NCBI RefSeq assembly: GCF_018531195.1
Contig: NZ_JAHDYS010000010.1
Location: forward strand, 1 to 64,000
Length of the DNA: 64,000 bases
Reading direction: 5' to 3'
Source: Pelotalea chapellei
Lineage (GTDB): Bacteria > Desulfobacterota > Desulfuromonadia > Geobacterales > Pseudopelobacteraceae
In this document: positions 16,200 to 25,523 of the stretch, piece by piece
Layout: each line of letters starts with the position of its first letter
Numbering within the stretch: the stretch's first letter is position 1
Position numbers and translations under genes: made by a program
The notes under the pieces: generated by a model
Database searches by the model: none
Told to the model about the DNA's origin: nothing
The model's input: only the letters and a program-made list of their open reading frames with translations

Positions 16200-17591
16200 C
16201 TATTTTTTGAAGCTGTTGAGCCATTGCCATCCATTGCTCAGCTCCGGAAAAGCGGCGCCATAATGGACCGTCTTGACAGGGTCGACAGGGGAGATGTTGA
16301 GGGAGACTGTTTCTTCTATCAGTTCGACTCCAGGGCCTCCTGGGGTGTGATTCTTTGCCCCTGCAGTGCTGAAGGAGTTGAAGGCTACCTGGGAGTTGCC
16401 ATAGGGTACCAGCTCATCGCTTCTGTGGTGCGACATGCGCATCGGCATGGTTGGCGCCCAGTTGCGGTAGGAATCGTTCTCCCTGAGCAGGGTAACCACT
16501 GTACTTGTATCGCTGATCAGCTGGTCTATGAACTGTTGCGCCAGGATGCTCTTTGGCACGATCAAGTTCACTGGATTGAAGATCATCCCCATGGCCTCGC
16601 TGATTGTGTTTGCTTGCGAAACACCGGCGAACAGTGGAGGAATCGTGGTGTTGAATGAAGGCTTCATGGCGAAGTCGGCGCTGAAGAACGGGGTCGTGCC
16701 TCCATAGGCATACTGATAGCTGGTGAGTATGAAAGGGAGAAAGTAGGGTGCCTTGCTGGCCGTATCGGAAAGCATCACTCCGCGCATGACTCCGGAGAGA
16801 TCATGGGGACCGGAAAGAGGGGCCGAGGCGGTGACGGTGAACTCAGCGGCATGGTTCAGTTGCAGTTCACGCGTTGTTGCCATGGTCACGTACCCGCCCG
16901 CCGAATAACCCATCAGGAAGAGCTGGTTGTTCCATGAACAGGGGGTGGTGCCGGTTCCTATGATGTCGCGACTTGCCCTGAGCATGTCGATCACCTGCTT
17001 GGCAAGGGAAGCACCATGCACATAAGGTTGCGGGTCGGTATTATCGCCCATTCCTTGGTAGTCGGCCATGGCAACGGCATAGCCGGTGGCGGCGATTGCG
17101 GTTGCGACCATCACTTCCGGGTAGTCGGCGGCTCTGTCTCGATGAAGCAGATACTGTGACGGAGAGTAGGGGCGGTACATCTCCGTGCCGTGCTGGTACA
17201 TGAGGATCGGGACCGCTGGTGTGGTGCCTCCGAGGGAGGCGGGAAGAATCGATGCCGGCAGCATCAGCAACCCGGTCATGGAGTGCAACTGCCCATCTGC
17301 GCCGGTGGATTGGTAGGTTACCTTTCTCATTTCAACGTTATATGCCGCGTTGGTCAGAAGAGGTCCGAAGCTGCTGGCGAACCCGTTGACCCCGGACCAT
17401 TCCCATCCGCCCAAGGTGCTGGATGCGGTCTGCTGGGTGCTGCTTGTTATGTCCGAATACAAGGTAAGCGCATCAATTCTCACCTGTTTAGCTTCTTGAA
17501 GGAGTGATTTTGAACCGCAGCCAGACATGAAGAGGGTGGCAGAAACGACGGCTGTACCAAGGATGCGCACTACATTGGATGTTTGAAGCAT
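16200..17591 (-). CDS. Lipoprotein alpha/beta-hydrolase (secretory-lipase type)
   Basis: 463 aa. Lipobox FMSGCGSK. The nucleophile elbow is LMGYSAGGYVTMA (about residues 222-234). A preceding ADYQGMG motif, the length, and a late HHRSDELVPY segment (candidate acid and His region) fit the secretory lipase/peptidase-like alpha/beta-hydrolases. Expected to be anchored to a membrane and hydrolyse esters in the periplasm or outside. It is 151 bp upstream of the Ig-like adhesin on the same strand. AAGGAAAGGA site before the start. Confidence 0.78.
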   Translation of the reverse strand: MLQTSNVVRILGTAVVSATLFMSGCGSKSLLQEAKQVRIDALTLYSDITSSTQQTASSTLGGWEWSGVNGFASSFGPLLTNAAYNVEMRKVTYQSTGADGQLHSMTGLLMLPASILPASLGGTTPAVPILMYQHGTEMYRPYSPSQYLLHRDRAADYPEVMVATAIAATGYAVAMADYQGMGDNTDPQPYVHGASLAKQVIDMLRASRDIIGTGTTPCSWNNQLFLMGYSAGGYVTMATTRELQLNHAAEFTVTASAPLSGPHDLSGVMRGVMLSDTASKAPYFLPFILTSYQYAYGGTTPFFSADFAMKPSFNTTIPPLFAGVSQANTISEAMGMIFNPVNLIVPKSILAQQFIDQLISDTSTVVTLLRENDSYRNWAPTMPMRMSHHRSDELVPYGNSQVAFNSFSTAGAKNHTPGGPGVELIEETVSLNISPVDPVKTVHYGAAFPELSNGWQWLNSFKK

Positions 17592-17678
17592 GTTGTTCCT
17601 TTCCTTGTATGCCTTGTGTACTCGCTGTAAAAGGGCGGGCGTCGCACAGAGGAATGTGATAAGATAAATGTTTACTGA

Positions 17679-17828
17679 CTACAGTACTTTTCGACCCTGA
17701 ATGATGCGTAGCAGCACCACAATGATTGCAATGACCAAAAGAAGGTGGATCAGGCCCCCCAATGTATATGAAGTAACTATTCCCAATAACCACAGCACTA
17801 TTAAAATGACACTGATTGTCCAAAGCAT
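17679..17828 (-). CDS. lmo0937-family micro membrane protein
   Basis: 49 aa, too short for most gene finders. It begins MLWTISVILIVLWLLGIVTS, then YTLGGLIHLLLVIAI, and ends RIIQGRKVL: two hydrophobic helices with a TSYTLGG turn, the pattern of the lmo0937 family. A clear AAGGAGAAACAT site precedes the ATG at 17828. The family is common in stress gene clusters along with CsbD, but its function is unknown. Probable own promoter in the 17829-18192 gap. Confidence 0.88.
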   Translation of the reverse strand: MLWTISVILIVLWLLGIVTSYTLGGLIHLLLVIAIIVVLLRIIQGRKVL

Positions 17829-18192
17829 ATGTTTCTCCTTTTGCAACTAGGTTTTACTTTTTTAACAAAATACACAATGCTGACATCTCTATAAAATCGG
17901 AGCATGTCCGCATGTTCCATAGGTTTACGGGAAGGAGAATCGGTGCTTGTCCTATGGAAGACTGGTTTTATCGAACCTATGTCATCCTGAAATTGCAGGT
18001 AGAAGATTAAAATCGCAATTTGGGATGCTGGTATTATTGAAAAAATAGTGTGGCTATAGGACAAACACCTAGTTTTAGCTTCATTAGTTCTTATGTGGTT
18101 TTGTGACTGTCTCCGATACCAGATTCAGACACCCGCGTATTTTCCCCGGGCACAATCTGGAGCATAAAGAGTATCCAAAATGGAAGGTAACA
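17829..18192. other. Divergent intergenic region with inverted repeat
   Basis: 364 bp between the lmo0937-type gene (minus) and the histidine kinase (plus). It holds an imperfect palindrome GGAGCATG / CATGTTCC (17899-17918, 7 of 8 positions pair), a candidate operator. AT-rich on both sides. No gene recognised. Confidence 0.4.
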
Positions 18193-19542
18193 ATGGGAAA
18201 GAAAAATGACATGATTCAGCCGGCAGATGCAGTGGAACTACCAGGCAAGGCTGAAGTGTCTGTGCGGGCGGACGAAACGGAGTTGACTGCCAGTTCTCAA
18301 GATGTTGAACGGCGCGTTCTGCATGAGTTGCAGATCGGTCAGATCGAACTGGAATTGCAAAATACGGAGCTTCGCCAGTCCCGGGATGAAGTTGAGTCGG
18401 TACTGGAGAATTACACCGAGCTTTATGATTTTGCACCGGTCGGTTATTGCACCCTCCACCGGGATGGTGCTATCCAGCGCATAAATGTGATCGGCGCCAT
18501 TCTCCTAGGGGAAAAGCGCTCCAAATTAATCAACCTTCGTCTGAGCCAGTTTGTCTCCGATAACAACACAGCATTTTTTGATGAAATGCTGGCCACAGCG
18601 TTCAATGGTCAGCAGAAAAAAGCTCATTGTGAGGTTGTCATTCATCCAAGAGGGCTCCGGTCACCCACCACCGTGCAGATTGTGGCCATGGCCTCGGCTA
18701 CCGCTGATGAATGTCTGGTCGTTATTATCGATATCACCGAGCGCAAGCGGTTGGAGGCACAGACTCGAGCCGCGGAGTTGCTGGCGCTTAACAGTCAATT
18801 GGTCCAGGAAATCGAGAACCGGAAAAAACTGGAAAAAACACTGCTGGATTCTCAGAAAAGGCTGCGTAACCTTACAGCCAACCTGCAGTCCATCCGGGAG
18901 GAGGAGCGCAAGGCGATTGCCCGTGAAATCCATGATGAGTTGGGACAATTGCTTGCCTCCGTCCAGTTGGGAGTATCATTTTTGGCCGGTGAATATTCGA
19001 ATCACCAAAATCTTGTCGCCAAGACACGAGAAATGGAGATTCAGATTGCAGAGGGGATTAAGACCGTACAGCGTATTTCAGCTGAACTGCGACCGGCGAT
19101 GCTCGATGTGCTTGGTCTGGCCGACGCCCTGGAGTGGCAAAGCCAGGACTTTCAGAAACGAACCGCAATAGAATGCAAAATAAATGTTCTGCTACTGGAA
19201 AATCGTGTTCATCCCGATGTGGCAACAGCACTCTTCAGGATTTTTCAGGAGTCGCTGACCAATGTGCAGCGACATTCACAGGCCACGAGAGTGGAGGCGC
19301 AGCTGGTGCAGCGGAGTCGATATTACAGTCTCACGGTCCGCGATAATGGAAGGGGAATCACTTCAGAGGAAATTGCCTCTCCTCAATCCATCGGACTGAT
19401 AGGCATCAGGGAGCGGGTATTTATCATCGGGGGTAGCATGAGGATCTTCGGCTCTTCAGAACAAGGAACTGCGCTGTTTGTCCGTGCGCCAGTCACACCA
19501 AAGGAGACATCGTATGTCACTCAAGAAAATCATCATTGCTGA
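18193..19542 (+). CDS. PAS-containing NarL-type histidine kinase
   Basis: 449 aa from the ATG at 18193, chosen because a GGAAGG site precedes it; a GTG at 18103 would add 30 residues. No membrane segment, so cytoplasmic. Coiled coil about residues 45-75, PAS domain about 75-185 (YDFAPVGYCTLHRDG). HisKA_3 dimerisation domain near residue 247 (EIHDELGQLLASVQLG) and HATPase with TNVQRHSQ and DNGRGI. The downstream LuxR-type regulator overlaps it by 29 bp. Signal unknown. Next to the stress/envelope island, so a regulator of it is a reasonable guess. Confidence 0.88.
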   Translation: MGKKNDMIQPADAVELPGKAEVSVRADETELTASSQDVERRVLHELQIGQIELELQNTELRQSRDEVESVLENYTELYDFAPVGYCTLHRDGAIQRINVIGAILLGEKRSKLINLRLSQFVSDNNTAFFDEMLATAFNGQQKKAHCEVVIHPRGLRSPTTVQIVAMASATADECLVVIIDITERKRLEAQTRAAELLALNSQLVQEIENRKKLEKTLLDSQKRLRNLTANLQSIREEERKAIAREIHDELGQLLASVQLGVSFLAGEYSNHQNLVAKTREMEIQIAEGIKTVQRISAELRPAMLDVLGLADALEWQSQDFQKRTAIECKINVLLLENRVHPDVATALFRIFQESLTNVQRHSQATRVEAQLVQRSRYYSLTVRDNGRGITSEEIASPQSIGLIGIRERVFIIGGSMRIFGSSEQGTALFVRAPVTPKETSYVTQENHHC

Positions 19543-20149
19543 TGATCACGTTATATTTCGCGAAGGTCTGAAGCAGGTGATTTCGTCAGCCGAGAACATG
19601 GTTGTTACGGATGAGGCGAGCACGGGCCAGGAATTGTTGCAAAAAGTGCAGGAAAACGATTATGACCTGGTAATTCTGGATATTTCCATGCCGGGGAGGA
19701 ACGGGCTCGACACTCTGGTAGAGCTGAAAAAGGTCAGGCCCAAGCTGCCGGTCCTCATTCTGAGTATGCACCCGGAAGAGCAGTATGCGCTCCGGGCCTA
19801 TAAGTCAGGGGCTTCCGGGTACATGACCAAGGGGAGTCCGGTCAGCGAATTGCTTGATGCCCTGCGCAAGCTTGCACTGGGCAAAAAATATGTCAGTGCA
19901 GATCTGGCGGAGGCCATGATCTGCGGCCTGGGCGAACCTACTCAGATAGAGATCCAGCATACGCTTTCAAACCGTGAATACCAGGTGCTGTGCATGATCG
20001 CTTCCGGTAAAACGGTTGGCAGTATCGCCGACGAACTTGCCCTGAGCGCCAAGACCATAAGTACCTATCGCAGCCATATCCTTCGAAAACTCAACATGAA
20101 AAACAACAGTGAAATGACGCGTTTCGCCATCGAGAATTGCCTGGTGTAA
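19514..20149 (+). CDS. LuxR/NarL-family response regulator
   Basis: 211 aa. The ATG at 19514 has an AAGGAG site seven bases upstream and lies inside the kinase gene's end. Receiver domain 1-120 with DD near residues 10-11, phospho-acceptor Asp in LVILDISMPG and Lys in YMTKGSP. HTH_LuxR about residues 145-205 with LSNREYQVLCMIASGKT and LSAKTISTYRSHILRKL. Partner of the upstream kinase by gene overlap. The 294 bp that follow hold no gene. Confidence 0.92.
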   Translation: MSLKKIIIADDHVIFREGLKQVISSAENMVVTDEASTGQELLQKVQENDYDLVILDISMPGRNGLDTLVELKKVRPKLPVLILSMHPEEQYALRAYKSGASGYMTKGSPVSELLDALRKLALGKKYVSADLAEAMICGLGEPTQIEIQHTLSNREYQVLCMIASGKTVGSIADELALSAKTISTYRSHILRKLNMKNNSEMTRFAIENCLV

Positions 20150-20443
20150 AGGTCTGCCTAGGCAAAACAATCAAATTCTCTCGCCCCCTTTGTCTCTTCC
20201 CAGATAGTTTGAAAAGGTGCCTTCCTCGATGTCTTCGCCCCGGCAGCTGGCAGATACGAAAACCAAGAAGGTCAGGCCTCCCTGGCATTTGATTTTGGTC
20301 TTTGGCTGCTTATTAAAGTCGATAGAAAATGGCTAGAGGTCCGACAGGCTCCTGGGCTACAGAAAAAAATCGGCCAAGCAGTACTTTCGAAGTCCGCACC
20401 GGCCGGGACTTGGCTGGTGTTGACGCCGGAAGGATACAACATC

Positions 20444-21670
20444 ATGCTGAATCAAAAACCCGCCCCATCCACTGATACAGAATACCGTTCCCCTGTTATT
20501 CGAATTGAACCATCTCCCGTCGCCATAGTTGCTTTGCTGATTCTCGTGGCTGGCCTCTGGGTGCTGAACCGACTTCTGCCGGTGATTCTGGTCCTCGTTG
20601 CGGCTCTCATTATCGTTGGCACAATAAGCCCAGCCGTCCGGTGGCTCGAAGAGCGGCGGATGAGCAGGGGAATGGGCATAGGAATCGTTTTCACTGCGCT
20701 CACCATGGTCGCTGTTCTCATCCTTACCCTGACGATTCCAACACTAATGGCCCAGGTGACGACCCTTCTTGACCTGGAGCCAGCCCTGCGGTCTCGATTG
20801 GCAAAATGGCTGGCTGGGTCCAATCTGACAAACCCTTTGGCGGAACTGCTGCGCAACGTGCACTCCGGAGATCTTGTGAGGATGGCCGCCTCGAATGCCT
20901 ACGAGTACTCCACTCGGGCCATCGAGATTTGCGCGTACATCTTGAGTTCCATATTCCTGGCGCTTTATATCATGATCGACCGCGACCGGCTGCGCGGAGG
21001 ACTGTTCCTGGTGGTGCCCAGGAGTCATCACATCCGGCTTTCCCGGGTCATGCTAAATCTGGAAACCATCGTCAGTGGTTACATCCGCGGACAGGTGATC
21101 ACTTCCGCCTTCATGGCCATCTTCGTGTTCTTGCTTCTGAAAGCCTGCGGTGTTTCAAATGCCTTGGCCATTGCAGTATTTGCGGGCGCTGTTGATGTCC
21201 TTCCCTATATCGGCGCTTTGCTTTCCGTTGGTGCCGCAGTGTCGGCAGCGCTTCCCCACGGCCCCACTATAATTATCGTCGTGCTCGTGCTGATGGTCTT
21301 GTACGAGGAATTCGAAAGCCGTGTGATTCTGCCCAGGATTTATGGGCGCGCATTGCGTCTCCCGTCTTCAGTGATCCTTTTTTCGCTTTTGGCGGGAAGT
21401 GTTTTGCTCGGTATGGTCGGAGCGCTTCTGGCTCTACCGGTGGCAGCGGCGGTGTTAATGCTGATTGAGGAACTTCGCGTTGAACTGCCTGGGCAGCAGG
21501 AGCAGGCAGAAGATGTGGAAATCAGGGAGCGTGACGACCGAGGTGAAGAGGAGTATGAACGTCGGGCCGAAGGCATGCCCGCCGAGCAGGCTGCTGCCAT
21601 CGCTGTTGAAATCGCTACTGATCGCCACAAGGAAGAAAACACTCTGACAAAAACAGATGCACCCGGGTAG
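20444..21670 (+). CDS. AI-2E family transporter (PerM-like)
   Basis: 408 aa from the ATG at 20444, preceded by GGAAGGAT; a GTG at 20417 lies before that site. Eight or so membrane helices, with the family stretches TISPAVRWLEERRM and GYIRGQVITSAFMA, and ending in VLMVLYEEFESRVILPRIYGR followed by LPSSVILFSLLAGS. The C-terminal about 60 residues form a charged tail rich in Glu and Arg. Members export small molecules or ions by proton coupling; substrate not predictable. Confidence 0.88.
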   Translation: MLNQKPAPSTDTEYRSPVIRIEPSPVAIVALLILVAGLWVLNRLLPVILVLVAALIIVGTISPAVRWLEERRMSRGMGIGIVFTALTMVAVLILTLTIPTLMAQVTTLLDLEPALRSRLAKWLAGSNLTNPLAELLRNVHSGDLVRMAASNAYEYSTRAIEICAYILSSIFLALYIMIDRDRLRGGLFLVVPRSHHIRLSRVMLNLETIVSGYIRGQVITSAFMAIFVFLLLKACGVSNALAIAVFAGAVDVLPYIGALLSVGAAVSAALPHGPTIIIVVLVLMVLYEEFESRVILPRIYGRALRLPSSVILFSLLAGSVLLGMVGALLALPVAAAVLMLIEELRVELPGQQEQAEDVEIRERDDRGEEEYERRAEGMPAEQAAAIAVEIATDRHKEENTLTKTDAPG

Positions 21671-21832
21671 GAAAGGACGCGTTCTTTACTCTTAACCATG
21701 AGGGACTTATGAGTGAGGCGCATCATAGTGATGGCCTCTTTCATTGTTCGTCATTTTGTCATGGTTGCAAGGCGGCACGAGATGCTGTAAAAATAACCTC
21801 TCTTTATAAACTCTACTTAAGATACAGGCCCT

Positions 21833-22552
21833 ATGAAATTCCAGCCCATACGACCCAAAAAAGTATCAACCCAGATAGCCGATCAAATTCGGTCCTCCAT
21901 TCTTGCGGGTGAGTTTTCTCCCGGAGACAAGTTGCCACCTGAGCGGGAACTGGCGGAGATGTTTGGCGTATCCCGCCCTTCTGTACGTGAGGCCATTAAT
22001 AATCTTTCTTCCACCGGGCTGGTTATGTCCTATCAGGGAGGGGGAACCGTTGTCATGTCCCTGATGGACAAAGCGGGACACCCCTTGTCTGACCTGATTC
22101 GTCAGGAACAGGAGCGTGCGCTTGATGTAATCGAGGTGCGTAAGGGGTTGGAGTCTTGGACCGCATTTTATGCAGCTCAGCGGGCGCTGCCCGAGGATGT
22201 GTCCCGGATGGGGGAGATCATTTCCGGTATGGAGCAGAACCTGAATGGTCTCAAGCCCTCCGAAGACCTGGATGCAAATTTTCACATCGTCATCGCGCGT
22301 GCCACACGAAATATCGTCTGGCTGCACCTGATGCAGAGCCTGTTCGATGCGATGCAGGAATTTCAGAAAAGTGTCTGGCGCGCCGTGTATCTCACGAGTG
22401 AAGACCACCATCTGCTCTTCAGTCACCATAAGCGCATTTTCGAAGCTATTCGTTCTAAAGACAGTGAGGGTGCACGGATAGCCATGCACGATCACCTGAC
22501 CTTTGCAGAACAGCGCAGTGTTGCCTATCTTGCTCGCACCCAGGAAGATTGA
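21833..22552 (+). CDS. FadR/GntR-family transcriptional regulator
   Basis: 239 aa. Winged HTH residues 8-75 with LPPERELAEMFGVSRPSVRE, then an FCD ligand domain about residues 90-225 with the typical DLDANFHIVIARATRN and HHKRIFEAI His/Asp metal-site segments. It precedes a double-hotdog acyl-CoA thioesterase by 113 bp, so control of acyl-CoA or fatty-acid genes is inferred. Weak ribosome site before 21833. Confidence 0.88.
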   Translation: MKFQPIRPKKVSTQIADQIRSSILAGEFSPGDKLPPERELAEMFGVSRPSVREAINNLSSTGLVMSYQGGGTVVMSLMDKAGHPLSDLIRQEQERALDVIEVRKGLESWTAFYAAQRALPEDVSRMGEIISGMEQNLNGLKPSEDLDANFHIVIARATRNIVWLHLMQSLFDAMQEFQKSVWRAVYLTSEDHHLLFSHHKRIFEAIRSKDSEGARIAMHDHLTFAEQRSVAYLARTQED

Positions 22553-22665
22553 GCCAGGTTATGAAAAAGGTGAGGTATACGGTATAGTTGTCGCGGATCT
22601 ATTTTATTGTTGCAATGATTCCTGATCTAAAAAAAGTAATGGAAAAAGCGCAAAGGAGCTACACC

Positions 22666-23724
22666 ATGCCGACAAACAACACTCTGCCGGGCGATAGTAA
22701 GCCTCTGACTCCCCGTGATACGAGATACATCTTTGTGCTCCCTTTTTCCACTGATCCGGCTCTGGGGCGGCGTTTTCTTGCCAGGGACTGTGAAATGGTC
22801 GGCAACATCCGTTTTGGCAAATTGTTGGAAACGCTCGACAAGGTGGCCGAGAATACGGCTCTGGCGTATGTACACCGTTTTTACCCCGACGCCCGTGTAG
22901 TAACAGCCGCCATCGACAACATTGTCCTGAGAAATCCGGCTGATACCAATCATGACCTGATTTTTTCAGCCCAGATAAATCATGTCGGCACATCATCCAT
23001 GGAAGTCGGTATTCGCGTTGAATGTCTTGGGGCTGGATCAAGCCATCTTGCCACCTGTTATTTCACCATGGTGGCCCGCTCGACCGATTCCCATGAGGCC
23101 AAGAGTCTCAAGTTGCCGCCGTTAACATACGAGCAGGATGTGGAACTCAAGAGGTACAATAAGGCGGAACTGCGTCGGCAGGCATACCGTGAAGGCCTGG
23201 CAAAAGCTGAGGAAATGCCCTCCCTTGATGAATACCTGTTCCTTAAAAAACTGCACAAGGAGCAGGAATCTCCTGATTTTACAGGATTAAGGGCTGGAGA
23301 GTTGGTGCTGGAGTCGACCTACAGAGCTTATCCGGAGCAGGAAAATGTACCCAAGACGGTTTTTGGTGGTTATCTGATCAGAAAGGCGTATGAACTGGCT
23401 GCAATTGCTGCGGAAATGGTGGCCAAGGATCGGGCGGTTCCTTGTCAGGTGAACCGGATCAATTTCAATCAGCCGGTGCTACTTGGAGATCTGCTTAAAT
23501 TTACAGCTCGGGTGGTTTTTACCGGAAAAACGACAATCACTGTGCAGTCGGATATTGAACGATTCGGTCGCAATGCTGATGATAAGGCGCTCTCCAACTC
23601 ATGCCTGTTTACTTTCCGCAATGTTGATCATGAAATGCAGGCGCAACCCGTGCCTTTTATTTATCCGGTTACCTATGCAGAGGATGCCCGCTTTCTCAAC
23701 GCATATCGTCAGAGGCTCGATTGA
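22666..23724 (+). CDS. Double-hotdog acyl-CoA thioesterase
   Basis: 352 aa from the ATG at 22666, which has a strong AAAGGAG site; two earlier in-frame ATGs and a TTG at 22588 lack one. Two hotdog domains: about residues 20-165 (MVGNIRFGKLLETLDKVAE, then NIVLRNPADTNHDLIFSAQI) and about 205-345 (TVFGGYLIRKAYELAAIAAE). This is the BFIT/ACOT9-like layout of acyl-CoA hydrolases. It likely releases free fatty acids from CoA; chain length unknown. Follows the FadR-like regulator on the same strand. Confidence 0.82.
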   Translation: MPTNNTLPGDSKPLTPRDTRYIFVLPFSTDPALGRRFLARDCEMVGNIRFGKLLETLDKVAENTALAYVHRFYPDARVVTAAIDNIVLRNPADTNHDLIFSAQINHVGTSSMEVGIRVECLGAGSSHLATCYFTMVARSTDSHEAKSLKLPPLTYEQDVELKRYNKAELRRQAYREGLAKAEEMPSLDEYLFLKKLHKEQESPDFTGLRAGELVLESTYRAYPEQENVPKTVFGGYLIRKAYELAAIAAEMVAKDRAVPCQVNRINFNQPVLLGDLLKFTARVVFTGKTTITVQSDIERFGRNADDKALSNSCLFTFRNVDHEMQAQPVPFIYPVTYAEDARFLNAYRQRLD

Positions 23725-23771
23725 CCCGGAGTTGGTGAGATTTAACCTTTTAGCATGGGGTGAGCGGGGGG

Positions 23772-24212
23772 CTACCGACGAGGGGGCAAAACTCTCGCCA
23801 GGAGGCCTGTCCCAACGCCCCATGCTCCATTAACCACAAAGACCGTCAAGAGAAATGATGGTTTCCAGCCACCACCCATAGGGCGACCTTTTAAAGGCAA
23901 TACAATCAGAAGGGCAACAATGGATGGCAGGATGGCTCCGAACAGAAAGGCAGCCGGCCAGTATCCGCCTCCCTGTGGAAATTTCCTCTCAACCAGCACA
24001 AATAATATTCCCCATATTCCTCCCCAAAACGCCAGTGACAATGTCGCAGGAATCATGAACGGTTGGGTCGGCACCATTGAGAAGGGAGCCGACGGCGCAA
24101 TGCCGAGCTTCCATAGTACTTCCAGCGTCAGTTGGTGAAAGACCATTGTGGCAAGAAATCCAGCGATGAAGCCGGAAAAAAGCCGCTTCATGTGTATGGG
24201 AATATCAGTCAT
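23772..24212 (-). CDS. Four-helix membrane protein of unknown function
   Basis: 146 aa. Hydrophobic segments at about residues 9-28, 55-75, 88-108 and 118-138, with a SLAFWGGIWGILFVL segment and a Pro-rich loop. No recognised motif. Start not certain: ATG at 24212 or at 24191. It is convergent with the thioesterase gene. No function assigned. Confidence 0.6.
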   Translation of the reverse strand: MTDIPIHMKRLFSGFIAGFLATMVFHQLTLEVLWKLGIAPSAPFSMVPTQPFMIPATLSLAFWGGIWGILFVLVERKFPQGGGYWPAAFLFGAILPSIVALLIVLPLKGRPMGGGWKPSFLLTVFVVNGAWGVGTGLLARVLPPRR

Positions 24213-24331
24213 GGTTTTTTCCCCAACTCCCTCACTTTGGATTCACAACCTCATACGCATACCCGATATGACTAAAGCTTACGCTGGATTCTGATTAAGG
24301 CAATGCCCCGTCGTTGGCTGAGGGCGCTGTT

Positions 24332-24814
24332 CTACTCTCCGCTCAGGAGAAGGCTAAAATGTACAAGGCAATAGAAGACAGAAGCCCATACCATCAGACT
24401 CATGGGATTTCTCAAGATGATCCGGATGTCCTGAGTCGACGGGATGCTTGCAGAAATGCAGACATAGGCGCACAGGTAAATCCCGCAGAGCCATGCCAAC
24501 GATCCTTCAGCCAGTCCGTTTTTGTTCAGCAGCAGATATCCACCAACAATCAGCCACAAAAGGGGAGCAAGAGCAGTAGGGGCTGTCGATAAGACGGTGG
24601 GTCGAAATGTAACGTTTCCTAATTGCCAGCGTTTACCATTCCTTACAGGCCAGATGCTGATGGCAGAAGGATTTCCGCCCAGTAGCAGTGCAACTGTGAA
24701 GTGAGCCAGTTCATGCATGATCGTCATTGGGAGGTTCGAGATCATCAGGAGCAAAGATCCACGACATGCTACCCATTTGTGGGTTAAGCCGATCAGCACA
24801 AGAGGAACAAGCAT
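24332..24814 (-). CDS. M50-like membrane metalloprotease-type protein
   Basis: 160 aa, several hydrophobic segments. The first part holds MHELAHFTVALLLGGNP, an HExxH zinc motif followed by GG, as in membrane M50-type proteases and DUF3267-like proteins. The usual second NPDG motif is not evident, and the protein is shorter than classic site-2 proteases. Either a minimal M50-like peptidase or a relative without activity. Weak ribosome site. Confidence 0.55.
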   Translation of the reverse strand: MLVPLVLIGLTHKWVACRGSLLLMISNLPMTIMHELAHFTVALLLGGNPSAISIWPVRNGKRWQLGNVTFRPTVLSTAPTALAPLLWLIVGGYLLLNKNGLAEGSLAWLCGIYLCAYVCISASIPSTQDIRIILRNPMSLMVWASVFYCLVHFSLLLSGE

Positions 24815-25147
24815 TATGACCGTCTCTACAGTTTTTATGGAGCTACCTATATTCCTGCTTGAGATTTAATGTTTAAAATAAATTAAATGTACATGGGTGT
24901 GAAAAGCATTTTTGCCCTGTGAGGCCGCTTCCGGAGCGGATCTTTGGGTTTTTATGGTTTCTCATTATTGTATATGGTTCCTATACACCCGTTTTTGTAA
25001 TAATTGAGCCAATTTGATTTGTTTTTAAGTTAAATGCAATAATTACAACAAGTTATTGAATTTAAACTGTAAAAAATAAATTTGGCATGTCTAATGCTAT
25101 ACATACAGTAAAAGCACACAAACCAACCCCAGATAGAGGAGGATGTC
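24815..25147. other. AT-rich intergenic region
   Basis: 333 bp with no gene seen. It contains a small hairpin (CCGCT-TCCGG-AGCGG near 24925-24939), long A/T stretches, and a candidate sigma-54 promoter listed separately. Confidence 0.5.
25082..25098 (+). promoter_or_regulatory. Candidate sigma-54 promoter
   Basis: TTGGCATGTCTAATGCT: the GG (25084-25085) and GC (25096-25097) are 12 bp apart, the spacing required for -24/-12 promoters, and the -24 part matches TTGGCA. It lies about 50 bp upstream of the ATG at 25148. The -12 side departs from TTGC at one position. Confidence 0.5.
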
Positions 25148-25360
25148 ATGAGAGCACTTATTACGTTACTGGCAACCATCGCCCCGGCAACAGCGTTCGC
25201 AGCCTCAACGGCACATGTAGATAATAGCGGCCTCTTTGTCTGGATCTTTCTCGGCTTCTGCGCACTTATAGTGGCAGCACAGGTTGTTCCTGCAGCACTT
25301 ATGTTCTTCGGACTGGTCAAAGGTATTGTAGGAAAAACGGAAGCTGATGTAAAAGCCTGA
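25148..25360 (+). CDS. Small membrane protein of unknown function
   Basis: 70 aa. GAGGAGG site before the ATG. Signal-like N-terminal helix ending ATAFAAS, then a second hydrophobic helix (FVWIFLGFCALIVAAQVVPA), and a short charged tail. No family recognised. A candidate sigma-54 promoter lies about 50 bp upstream and a terminator at 25381-25420 follows, so it seems to be a single-gene transcript. Confidence 0.6.
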   Translation: MRALITLLATIAPATAFAASTAHVDNSGLFVWIFLGFCALIVAAQVVPAALMFFGLVKGIVGKTEADVKA

Positions 25361-25380
25361 ACAAAATAATTTTGTTCAAT

Positions 25381-25420
25381 GCCAACGGAGCTGGTACCAA
25401 TGTGTACCCGCTCCGTTGGC
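25381..25420 (+). terminator. Hairpin terminator
   Basis: Perfect 11-bp arms GCCAACGGAGC / GCTCCGTTGGC with a smaller GGTAC / GTACC pair inside the loop, followed by GTTTAA. Twenty bp after the stop at 25360. Confidence 0.75.
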
Positions 25421-25523
25421 GTTTAAGGACTCCCGAAACATTACCTGCTTGGAAATGATGAAGAAAGAATGATAATGTGTGAAAAATACATCATCTTCAT
25501 AATACTCAGAATGTCCAGGGCCT

